NCBI GenBank assembly: GCA_021845465.1 | Contig: JAKBRL010000002.1 | Location: forward strand, 1 to 64,000 | Source: Microcaldota archaeon | GTDB taxonomy: Archaea; Micrarchaeota; Micrarchaeia; Micrarchaeales; CABMGC01 | Reading direction: 5' to 3' | DNA: 64,000 nt | In this document: positions 45,676 through 52,423 of the stretch, in pieces | Numbering within the stretch: position 1 is the first letter of the stretch | Layout: the number at the start of each line of letters is the position of its first letter | Notes under the pieces: generated by a model | Databases searched by the model: none | Seen by the model: only the letters and a program-made list of their open reading frames with translations | What the model was told of the DNA's origin: nothing | Position numbers and translations under genes: made by a program

Positions 45676-46833
45676 ATGGAAATAATATTGGCTCTTTTAG
45701 CGCTTCTTGCTTTTGCGTTAATATTAGGCAACATAGTAGAGAGATTTAGGATACCTGCAGTAGTAGGGAACATATTATCAGGAATTCTATTAGGACCCAT
45801 GGTATTTGGATTTCTAAAGTATAATAGCAGCCTGTCTGGAATTGCAGAGATATCATTATTCTTCATAATGCTTTTAGTTGGGATAGAAGCAACAACCGAA
45901 CTTCTTACAAAACACATAAGAAGCGCAGTAGTATTGTCCGCATCAAGTTTTATTCTGCCAGTTTCAATAATGATTTTAATAGCAGCTTTTATCTTCCACC
46001 TAAGTTTCACCGAGGCAGTAGTTACTGCAACTGCAATAGGTGTGCCTTCGATATCTATAATATCAGTTTTGGTAATGCGTTATAATCTCTTAGAGACTGG
46101 AGATGGAGCCAGAATAGTTTCAAGTGTTGTGCTGACAGACACAATCGCATTTGTGATATTGGCAGCCATAGGAGTCAGTTCCGTGCCTATCTATATTGTA
46201 ATCATTTCAGTCTTTGTATTCCTGCTTGTTTTGCTTTTTGTGGATAAGATCATCAGGCGCCATGCTCTTTTTATTAGGAAAAAACTGATGAAGGAGTACC
46301 GCACGAGAGGAGGGGAAGAGTTGATATTTGCTGGAATAATATTAGTTGGACTCATAGGTTCTGCAGTTCTACAGGTTGCAGGGATAACTTATGTTCTAGG
46401 AGCATTTTTTGCAGGGCTTCTTATACGGGATGTGGTTGTTGGGAAAAAGGTTTATGGCGTACTTAAAAGAACATTCAGCAGGATAACGACCAGCTTCTTC
46501 ATACCTATCTTTTTTAGCATAGCAGGGCTCCAGGTCATCCTGCCTTCACATTATTTGGGACTTATGACTTTGCTTATAGTTGTGAGCGGGTCAGTAGGTG
46601 GAATCCTGAGTTACTTTGCAGGCATGAAACTTCTTAAAAAATTGAGACCTGCCAGCGCTACTGCGTTACTAGGCAGCAGAGGAGCAGTAGGAATTATAAT
46701 AGCAAATATAGCACTTCTTCAGGGAGACATAAACGCAGAACTTTATTCAATAATAATACTTGCAACAATAATACTCTCTGTGATTCTTCCGGCATTGATT
46801 GGCGGTGAAGATAAAATTATGCGCAGGCAATAA
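45676..46833 (+). CDS. CPA2-type Na+(K+)/H+ antiporter
   Basis: A 385-residue membrane protein with about 12 helices, the NhaP/KefB-type monovalent cation:proton antiporter domain. Family blocks: ERFRIPAVVGNILSGILLGP, the acidic GIEATTELL helix and the SSVVLTDTIAF pair. It lacks the C-terminal RCK/TrkA-N domain of full Kef proteins. It probably serves pH or ion homeostasis, relevant for an acidophile. Isolated gene; specificity unknown. Confidence 0.88.
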   Translation: MEIILALLALLAFALILGNIVERFRIPAVVGNILSGILLGPMVFGFLKYNSSLSGIAEISLFFIMLLVGIEATTELLTKHIRSAVVLSASSFILPVSIMILIAAFIFHLSFTEAVVTATAIGVPSISIISVLVMRYNLLETGDGARIVSSVVLTDTIAFVILAAIGVSSVPIYIVIISVFVFLLVLLFVDKIIRRHALFIRKKLMKEYRTRGGEELIFAGIILVGLIGSAVLQVAGITYVLGAFFAGLLIRDVVVGKKVYGVLKRTFSRITTSFFIPIFFSIAGLQVILPSHYLGLMTLLIVVSGSVGGILSYFAGMKLLKKLRPASATALLGSRGAVGIIIANIALLQGDINAELYSIIILATIILSVILPALIGGEDKIMRRQ

Positions 46834-46932
46834 AAAACCTAATCGTTGAGAGCTAGGTTGAAACGGGAACTTTCGCAACAGTTTTATGAATACTAATTTA
46901 AGCTTTCCTGTAAAATGATACGTAGGATCTAC

Positions 46933-47823
46933 ATGGCTAAATCAGATACAAAGAAGAATACAGTGCAGGCCAAACCAAAAAAAAGGCACAGGAAACTTGC
47001 CGCATTGGTAATCATACTTATTATAATAGGAATAGCAGGTGTGTTGTATGAAATGTATGGCAGCATACCCGTCAGTCTGATTTCTGTGGCGAGCTCCGGG
47101 AAGCCAATTACAGCTTCGGCTTTAGAGGGTGTGCTTCTTCAGAAGGTTGCATCTTCCCAGACATTTAGCGCAAATTATACAGGAACAATTATAATCAATA
47201 ATCAAGATCCTGGATTTTTGTTTTCTTTCGGAAAATATGCCAACAACACCTTCTTTTACGAAGCTGATTTTGAAAGGATTTTCGGAAGCGGGTTCAACAA
47301 TCTTGTTGCTCCTGCAGGGTTCGGAACGATAGTGTATAATGGTACCCTGCCTTCGCTCATTCCTACCGATGTATGCATCAATGTTTCGGACGACCCTGCA
47401 GTGCTTGCTTCAGTGAACAATGGAGGAGTACCTACAACACTCAGTATTCCGGGATTCCCAACTAGAAATTACCTATGCGGTCTTCCTGGCAGCCAGTTTG
47501 GAAATAATGTTGCAAATCTTTTTTTGAATGAGACAAGCATAAGCGGCCTTCAGGTTTCATCATACAGTTTAAGATCGTTTGACAGCAATCCATGCTACTT
47601 TGTATCTGGAACAGCAATGGCAGATGTAAACAGCACAATTCTAGGATACGCTGGATCTAGAGAAGAACCGGCTTCCCTGAATTTCAGCTCATGCATAAGC
47701 GCGAAGTATGATGTGCCTTTCAATTTTACGGTTGATGCTATTGGAACTTATGGTGGAAAGACGCAACTTGGAATAAATATAAGCAATATAAACCAATATC
47801 CGGGGCTTGGAAATTTTGCATGA
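46933..47823 (+). CDS. Secreted/membrane-anchored protein of unknown function
   Basis: About 296 residues. A basic N-terminus (KPKKRHRK) leads into one membrane helix (AALVIILIIIGIAGVLYEMY), followed by an extracytoplasmic domain with many NxS/T sites and four cysteines. I recognise no family. The start is taken at MAKSDTKKN; six upstream codons from 46915 are also open. It ends next to the tRNA-Ala-linked accessory island, with an AT-rich junction. Confidence 0.7.
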   Translation: MAKSDTKKNTVQAKPKKRHRKLAALVIILIIIGIAGVLYEMYGSIPVSLISVASSGKPITASALEGVLLQKVASSQTFSANYTGTIIINNQDPGFLFSFGKYANNTFFYEADFERIFGSGFNNLVAPAGFGTIVYNGTLPSLIPTDVCINVSDDPAVLASVNNGGVPTTLSIPGFPTRNYLCGLPGSQFGNNVANLFLNETSISGLQVSSYSLRSFDSNPCYFVSGTAMADVNSTILGYAGSREEPASLNFSSCISAKYDVPFNFTVDAIGTYGGKTQLGINISNINQYPGLGNFA

Positions 47824-47836
47824 ATTGCCGAGAAAG

Positions 47837-47866
47837 GGATACAAACAAAAAGTAAATTTGGACTAG
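47837..47866. repeat. 30-bp direct repeat, copy 1 (pair with 49611-49640)
   Basis: ACAAACAAAAAGTAAATTTG lies at the heart of a 30-bp sequence repeated at 49611-49640 with 28 of 30 bases matching. The two copies bracket the AAA+ ATPase and composite repeat A. The right part overlaps the 3' end of tRNA-like sequence A (TTTGGACTAG), so this is a candidate attachment-site remnant. Confidence 0.75.
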
Positions 47867-48130
47867 GTGTAAATCACACCTTAGGTCTTCCCGTTGCGAA
47901 CAGGGCGCTCTGGACTTTTGTCGTTTTTCTCCAGGGATTCGAGCCACCGTAGATTTTATTTTCTAAAATGCGAACATATGTGTCTCGCACACAGATTATA
48001 GCGCATTTGAAAATATAAACAGATACGGTGCAATTCTAGCCGTAATCGCACCCACTGTTTTAGATTAACTTTTCCAAAAAGGTTATGCACCCAGACTTTT
48101 TGGTAAAGCTTTTCGTAAAAAGATTTCACA
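47858..48130 (-). repeat. Composite repeat A with decayed tRNA-Ala 3' half
   Basis: The tRNA-like part (47858-47914) retains GTTGCGAAC (anticodon loop complement) and TTGGACTAGG (3' end). It is followed by CACCGTAGATTTTATTTTCT (47947-47966), a hairpin around GTGTCTCGCACAC, and a variant AACTTTT/AAAAAGGTT hairpin. It is the most diverged of the three copies. Not a functional tRNA: no D-arm. Confidence 0.75.
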
Positions 48131-48142
48131 TGTCACCCATTC

Positions 48143-49441
48143 CTATGTCAGGGCCCATTCCCAGAACGGCAGATACACTATCTTTATTCCATCTACATCC
48201 TCACTGCCATTGTAATCATAAGTAATTATGATTCCTTCCTTAAGCTTAAGCGCTTTTGCAGCTTCAACTAATGCTGAAGTTTCCCTGTCTTTTACATCAA
48301 TGCTAGAAAGTTCATAACATACTTGTATTAGTTTAGTAGGTTTCCAGCCCACAATGAAATCGATCTCCTTACCAGATCTCAGTTTTAGATAGTGAATATT
48401 GTCTGATACTTTTTTCCTTCTGAGCAACTCGATAAACACTGCATTTTCAAGTGCCCTTCCCTTGTCTATATCTGTAAACAATTTTGATAATCCAATGTCA
48501 ACAATGTAACTCTTTACTTGCCTAGCAAAACGCTTTCTTGGGCTTTTTAAATATTGTTCCAAGATTTCAGCAAAGAATACGGATTTGGAGTATTCTAAAA
48601 AGTTAAGAATTGTGACTCTGCTAATCTCAAAGCCCATACTGTTGAAATAATTCTGGGCCTTTGTTGAGCTGAAATAAGTTGAATAGTTACTAGCAATTAT
48701 CTTAAGGAAAATGTTTAATGCCCCCGTTTCCCTCAAATTATATCTCTTTATTATGTCCCTAAAGAATATGGCATCAAAGTATGATGATAAAAGATCCATT
48801 TTTCTTGTAGTATCATTTGAAAGTATAACTTCTGGAAAAGATCCGTATTCAAGAAATTCGTCTAGTGCTTTTAGTACGGTACCTTTCTTTGAAGAAAATT
48901 TTATGCCACTAATCTCCGCGGTTATCCCTTTCGATTTTAGCATCTCACTAAAAGAGAACGGATAAACAGTATAGGAAAGATTTCTGCCTGCAAGCGCCGT
49001 TGCTATTTCGCTGCTAAGTAGCTCTGATGATGACCCAGTTATTATAATTCTATACTTCTTAGTGTCATATACCTTCCTTATCCATTTATCCCAATTCTCT
49101 ACGTTTTGAATCTCGTCTAAGAACAGATATACAATTCCCCCCATGGGATTGAATATTTGCGAATGTGCGATTAGAAGATTATCCATGTCTGTTGCTTTAG
49201 TAGCTATTAGGCGCTCATTCTCAAAATTAACATAAATAATATTGTCTTTTGTTACCCTTCTTTTCATTAGCGCTTTAATGTGCTGAAACATTAAGCTTGT
49301 TTTGCCCGAACGTCTTACACCTGCAATGACAATTACTTTATCTGCATTTAAATCTAACGTAATTTTCCTTTCTATGACTTCTGGGAGTTCCATCTCTTTC
49401 CAGAGAGTAAGCACATACTTAAAGTCATCAATTCTAGCCAT
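48143..49441 (-). CDS. AAA+ ATPase with DUF4143-type C-terminus
   Basis: A 432-residue P-loop ATPase of the archaeal/bacterial AAA_14 + DUF4143 family, common in accessory regions and of unknown biological role. Walker A GVRRSGKTS is at 41-49, Walker B VYLFLDEIQNV has DE at 109-110, and ITGSSSELLS is the sensor-1 region. The C-terminal part has the PD-(D/E)XK-like GKEIDFIVGW pattern. A GTATAG-N4-CTATAC operator-like dyad lies just upstream. Bracketed by 30-bp direct repeats, so it is a likely mobile cargo gene. Confidence 0.87.
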   Translation of the reverse strand: MARIDDFKYVLTLWKEMELPEVIERKITLDLNADKVIVIAGVRRSGKTSLMFQHIKALMKRRVTKDNIIYVNFENERLIATKATDMDNLLIAHSQIFNPMGGIVYLFLDEIQNVENWDKWIRKVYDTKKYRIIITGSSSELLSSEIATALAGRNLSYTVYPFSFSEMLKSKGITAEISGIKFSSKKGTVLKALDEFLEYGSFPEVILSNDTTRKMDLLSSYFDAIFFRDIIKRYNLRETGALNIFLKIIASNYSTYFSSTKAQNYFNSMGFEISRVTILNFLEYSKSVFFAEILEQYLKSPRKRFARQVKSYIVDIGLSKLFTDIDKGRALENAVFIELLRRKKVSDNIHYLKLRSGKEIDFIVGWKPTKLIQVCYELSSIDVKDRETSALVEAAKALKLKEGIIITYDYNGSEDVDGIKIVYLPFWEWALT

Positions 49442-49444
49442 ATT

Positions 49445-49470
49445 GGTATAGTATGCTATACATATTTATA
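49445..49470 (-). promoter_or_regulatory. Promoter with operator dyad of the AAA+ ATPase gene
   Basis: GTATAG (49445-49450) and CTATAC (49455-49460) are perfect inverted arms with 4-nt spacing, directly upstream of the ATG at 49441. ATATAAATAT (minus strand, 49461-49470) is the adjacent TATA box. A second short palindrome, AGTATACT, lies at 49479-49486. Confidence 0.55.
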
Positions 49471-49610
49471 TGCTTTACGTTTAGTATACTGTACGTAAAT
49501 AAAGAGATCCGGTTCGTTAACTCTGCATCCCTACATCTTTTGTGCAATTCCATCTGATATGCATGCTGAAACTTGGAAAGGTTAAGTTTTACAGGATTTG
49601 CTAGGCAATT

Positions 49611-49640
49611 GGATGCAAACAAAAAGTAAATTTGAACTAG
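49611..49640. repeat. 30-bp direct repeat, copy 2
   Basis: Second copy of the sequence at 47837-47866, differing at two positions. It marks the distal edge of the AAA+ ATPase insertion, between that gene and DUF167. Confidence 0.75.
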
Positions 49641-49695
49641 CCCTTAATAAAAGGTAGTATATCCTCGGCCTTGAATAAAAATGGGCTTGGAGGAC

Positions 49696-49920
49696 TTACT
49701 GACTTGCAATTTCTATTATCTTATCTTTACTCGCTGCACCTTTTATTATTCTTATACCTGCCCTTTTCACATTGAAATACGACGAAAGAGCACTTATTAC
49801 AGCTATATTAGCACGACCTTCAATCGCCTTTTCTTTAACCTTAAGTTTATAACTTGTAGGGTTTATCTTTTGCAATACCTCGAATTTGGAATTTGGAATC
49901 ACTTTTACTTTTATTAACAT
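49696..49920 (-). CDS. DUF167/YggU-family protein
   Basis: A 74-residue protein of the small DUF167 (UPF0235) family: IKVKVIPNSKFEVLQ at the N-terminus and KEKAIEGRANIAVISALSSY (the family's PxdGkANxaLixxLa block), then IRIIKGAASKDKIIEI. Function unknown; members are widespread in archaea and bacteria. It sits in the accessory island between the AAA+ ATPase and composite repeat B, so it may be cargo or a relict chromosomal gene. Confidence 0.85.
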   Translation of the reverse strand: MLIKVKVIPNSKFEVLQKINPTSYKLKVKEKAIEGRANIAVISALSSYFNVKRAGIRIIKGAASKDKIIEIASQ

Positions 49921-49937
49921 AGTAACACTTAGAGATT

Positions 49938-50325
49938 TGGACTCGGCAGGGATCTCGCCAGCGACCTCGCCGTTGCGAACGAGTGTGAGTCCCTAGCTTT
50001 TTCGTCTAGCTTTTGTTTCATTTTAGCACCGTAGATTTTATTTTCGTTAAATACGGACATCTGTGTCTTCGCACACAGATTATGGCGGGTTTAAAAAATA
50101 ATATCGTCGAGATCGCATTCAGACCCGCTTGCGGATTCGTCACCAGATTTTTCCTCAGCTTCTTGATAAAACTTCTTCCCAAGAAGTTTTGTGGACTCGA
50201 CAAGACATCAACAATTGAGTATGATGTATAAAAACCATTATCTAAATGGTGTTTGATGGTATTTGATTGTATTTACTTACATTCACTAGCATTCTATGGT
50301 CTTGACTCCAACTTTCCTAGCAAGT
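49938..50325 (-). repeat. Composite repeat B with decayed tRNA-Ala 3' half
   Basis: 388 bp very similar to repeat C about 1006 bp away. The tRNA-like part is 49938-49994 (GGGACTC and GAGTCC can pair; TTCGCAA anticodon loop retained; D-arm absent). Then come CACCGTAGATTTTATTTTCG, hairpin TCTGTGT/ACACAGA (50060-50079), stem GCGGGT/ACCCGC (50085-50090 with 50123-50128), and hairpin AAAACTTCTT/AAGAAGTTTT (50168-50190). The right end includes the last ~13 codons of vapC1. Confidence 0.88.
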
Positions 50326-50672
50326 TCTGCCTGATTGCCATCGCAGGTTACTAGCTCGTAAGAGTTCTTTAGCGCCGCAGCTACGAACATAGCATCGTAT
50401 ATAGATGAATTGTATTTCTTAGCAATTTCAAAGGCCTTAATGATATGCTTTTTTTCTTCTATAAATCTGAAAGTACTTGGGTACCTCTCAAGGATCTCCA
50501 CCACTTTCTTATAATCAAGCTCATTCTTACGGACTTTCTTCAGAAGTGCGCTGCCTAACTCTATCATGGAAAGTTCTATGCTTATGGGCTCATAGAGATA
50601 CACCTCCACATCTTCCCATCCTGGCTCTTCTGAAAAGTACTTGACAATAACGGAACTATCAATGAGTCTCAT
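50286..50672 (-). CDS. vapC: VapC-type PIN-domain toxin (pair 1)
   Basis: A 128-residue PIN ribonuclease, the toxin of a VapBC module. Acidic metal site: D5 (LIDSSVIVKYF), E37/E38-region (IELSMIELGSALL), D89 (NSSIYDAMFVAAAL) and D109 (LVTCDGNQAELA). It overlaps its antitoxin gene by 14 nt. Its last codons lie inside composite repeat B. Targets of such toxins are usually tRNA or rRNA, which makes the tRNA-linked location suggestive only. Confidence 0.88.
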   Translation of the reverse strand: MRLIDSSVIVKYFSEEPGWEDVEVYLYEPISIELSMIELGSALLKKVRKNELDYKKVVEILERYPSTFRFIEEKKHIIKAFEIAKKYNSSIYDAMFVAAALKNSYELVTCDGNQAELARKVGVKTIEC

Positions 50673-50877
50673 TTCTATCTTCTCTTATCGATTTTACCGC
50701 AAATCCTGCTTTTGATGGCTTTGAGGTTTTAACAATTTCTTTCAATTCGAGTAAAACTTTTTTGGCATTTGCCTTCCATGCCATATCCTCTATATAATCT
50801 TTTGGGTTTATGCCAGCTTTTTTAAGCTGCTCCATAGTACCACGCTTTACTCTAATACTTATTACTTCGGTGTCCAT
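50659..50877 (-). CDS. vapB: VapB-type antitoxin (pair 1)
   Basis: A 72-residue antitoxin beginning MDTEVISIRVKRGTMEQLKK, a ribbon-helix-helix/AbrB-like N-terminus, with a basic C-terminus (KAGFAVKSIRED) that should bind VapC. The longer open frame upstream to 51027 reads through the tRNA-like sequence and is not credible as protein. The ATG at 50877 sits inside the palindrome CCATAAT-TAT-ATTATGG, with TATA 25 nt upstream, so the transcript is probably leaderless and autorepressed. Confidence 0.82.
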   Translation of the reverse strand: MDTEVISIRVKRGTMEQLKKAGINPKDYIEDMAWKANAKKVLLELKEIVKTSKPSKAGFAVKSIREDRNETH

Positions 50878-50906
50878 AATTATATTATGGCATACAGATA
50901 TATAAA
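50874..50906 (-). promoter_or_regulatory. vapBC pair 1 promoter and operator
   Basis: CCATAAT (50874-50880) and ATTATGG (50884-50890) form a perfect dyad over the vapB start codon. TTTATATAT (minus strand, 50898-50906) is the TATA box at leaderless distance. Confidence 0.65.
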
Positions 50907-50943
50907 CATTTTTGTTTACATAATTGATTACATAAATAATAAG

Positions 50944-51347
50944 TGGACTCGGCAGGGATCTCACCAGCAACCTCGCCATTGCAAACGGGTGTGAGTCCCT
51001 AGCTTTTTCGTCTATATTTCTAGCCATTTAGTTCACCGTAGATTTTATTTTTTCAAATGCGAACATCTGTGTCTTCGCACACAGATTATGGCGGATTTAA
51101 AAATATAAACAGATACGGTGCAGATATCGTCGAGATCGCATTCAGATCCGCTTGTGGATTCGTCGCCAGATTTTTCCTCAGCTTCTTGATAAAACTTCTT
51201 CCCAAGAAGTTTTGTGGACTCGACAAGACATCAACAATTGAGTATGATGTATAAAAACAATTATCTAAATGGTGTTTAATGGTATTTGATTGTACTTGCT
51301 TACATTCACTAGCATTCTATTGTCTTGACTCCAACTTTCCTAGCAAG
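50944..51347 (-). repeat. Composite repeat C with decayed tRNA-Ala 3' half
   Basis: 404 bp, close copy of repeat B. The tRNA-like part is 50944-51000. The internal stem is GCGGAT/ATCCGC (51091-51096 with 51146-51151), a compensatory G-C to A-T change relative to copy B. Hairpin AAAACTTCTT/AAGAAGTTTT is at 51191-51213. An extra ~25 nt (AATATAAACAGATACGGTGC region) is shared with copy A but absent from B. The right end carries the last codons of a vapC1-like gene in another frame from the resident PIN gene. Confidence 0.88.
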
Positions 51348-51739
51348 CCTATTAGCTCCTTTGTGGAAATAATACGTATTCTTTTTTGTGTGCTAAAATC
51401 CAGATCATGGCTCCATATAAGTGTATTTTCATAGAGTGCACAAGAGATGTAAAGCCAGTCCTTAGAATCATCTACGAGGCTTGCCGCAGCAAGGAGGAAA
51501 GGTCTAAGATTCTTGTCTGGAACGAGGATAAGCTGGCCAAGAATCTTGTCAACTAATCTGTAAAATTCTTCATTGTTCAGTCCTGATTTTTTTCTTACTT
51601 CGGCAAGATGGCGTGCAAATTCATCAACAATGAATTCTGGCGCAAAAAGGGACAGCGCCGGGTTAAAGAACAGTTTTCTTGTTGTTGAATCTTTTATGAG
51701 GCATGCAAACAGCATGTTTGCATCAACGGTTATTTTCAT
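51317..51739 (-). CDS. PIN-domain protein (pair 2 toxin)
   Basis: A 140-residue PIN-domain ribonuclease: D6 (ITVDANMLFACL), E40 (VDEFARHL), D90/D93-region (VDDSKDWLYISCAL) and D116 (IWSHDLDF) supply the acidic site. It overlaps its antitoxin gene by 17 nt. The final residues (LLGKLESRQ) are encoded by the edge of composite repeat C, read in a different frame from the vapC1 tail that the repeat carries. So the native C-terminus has probably been replaced. Confidence 0.82.
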   Translation of the reverse strand: MKITVDANMLFACLIKDSTTRKLFFNPALSLFAPEFIVDEFARHLAEVRKKSGLNNEEFYRLVDKILGQLILVPDKNLRPFLLAAASLVDDSKDWLYISCALYENTLIWSHDLDFSTQKRIRIISTKELIGLLGKLESRQ

Positions 51740-51974
51740 TTAGGAGCGCCTCTGCATGTTTTGCAGCATTCTTTGCAATTTTTGCACTTATAGGCTTCCA
51801 AGTTTTCCAATTAAGTCTGCTCTTCTTAGCTATGCTTTCGGCTTCCTCAAAATCTGCAATTTTCTGTTCTATTACATTTCTTACTGCACTTGACCATTTG
51901 ACATAGGAGTACTTCTCCATCTCCTTTTTCAACTCATCGCTTATCGAAAGGGTAATATTTGGCACATGAATCAC
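51723..51974 (-). CDS. VapB-like antitoxin (pair 2)
   Basis: An 83-residue protein with an RHH-type start (PNITLSISDELKKEMEKYSY, then VKWSSAVRNVIEQKI) and a basic helical tail (ISAKIAKNAAKHAEALLNEN). It overlaps the PIN gene, as antitoxins do. Starts are GTG: 51974, or 51965 giving PNITLS directly after the initiator. The palindrome CACATAAT-T-ATTATGTG covers the upstream GTG. Different subfamily from pair 1. Confidence 0.8.
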   Translation of the reverse strand: MIHVPNITLSISDELKKEMEKYSYVKWSSAVRNVIEQKIADFEEAESIAKKSRLNWKTWKPISAKIAKNAAKHAEALLNENNR

Positions 51975-52005
51975 ATAATTATTATGTGAATGAACATATT
52001 TAATA
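51971..52005 (-). promoter_or_regulatory. Pair 2 promoter and operator
   Basis: TCACATAATTATTATGTGA (51971-51989) is a perfect 19-bp inverted repeat at the antitoxin start. TATTAAATA (minus strand, 51997-52005) is the TATA box. Confidence 0.65.
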
Positions 52006-52059
52006 CTTACTATTCAAGCATGAAGGCGATTCACATACAACTCTGTCGTAAACGTGATT

Positions 52060-52131
52060 TGGACTCGGCGGGATTCGCACCCGCGGCCTTTTCGTTGCGA
52101 ACGAAACGCGCTGCTACTGCGCCACGAGCCC
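52060..52131 (-). tRNA. tRNA-Ala(CGC)
   Basis: Minus strand: acceptor GGGCTCG/CGAGTCC with the alanine identity wobble G3:U70 and discriminator A. The D-arm is GCGC-AGTAGCA-GCGC and the anticodon stem-loop TTTCG-TTCGCAA-CGAAA gives CGC. The T-arm is GCGGG-TGCGAAT-CCCGC. No intron, 72 nt. The T-loop has G at position 55 and the D-loop lacks a GG pair. It anchors the accessory island to its left. Confidence 0.93.
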
Positions 52132-52423
52132 TTTTTTATTTTTTATAAATCAAATATTAAAATAATTATAAAACTATAAATTCATAAGTGCAACTATGCA
52201 ATGCAACTATACAATTCATAGAATAATAATGCGTAGGTTGTCTTCTGGCTTTGCAAGTTACATGCCACAAACACACCGTTAAGGGCCATATATTAGAAAG
52301 ACTTAAATAGGTAGAAGATTACTGTTATATAGAAAAGCAGATGCAGTAGTCCAATTAAGCTACTAATTATTTTGATAGCGGTTTCTTTGTATACTACTAA
52401 TTTTGCTTTCAGATGTGAATAAA

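Larger units (their letters stand above)
47834..52131 (-). mobile_element. Cassette array accreted at tRNA-Ala(CGC)
   Basis: Reading the minus strand from the intact tRNA-Ala: vapB/vapC-like pair 2, composite repeat C with tRNA-like end, vapB/vapC pair 1, composite repeat B with tRNA-like end, DUF167 gene, AAA+ ATPase, composite repeat A with tRNA-like end. Each tRNA-like sequence runs from the anticodon loop to the 3' end of tRNA-Ala, the part displaced by tRNA-targeting integrases. No integrase gene is present. The whole is interpreted as serial integrations of small elements; the interpretation is an inference, the repeats are seen. Confidence 0.65.

Noticed and set aside
47858..47914. Functional tRNA at the tRNA-like sequences near 47.9, 49.95 and 50.95 kb
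   Set aside because: They keep anticodon loop and 3' part but lack a D-arm and a normal 5' half, and their T-stems are mismatched.
50659..51027. A 122-residue version of VapB
   Set aside because: The first 50 codons cross the promoter, operator and tRNA-like sequence; the RHH-like protein starts at the ATG at 50877.
47834..52131. An integrase or recombinase gene in the accessory island
   Set aside because: No tyrosine or serine recombinase motif is visible in any frame; the island is inferred from repeats only.
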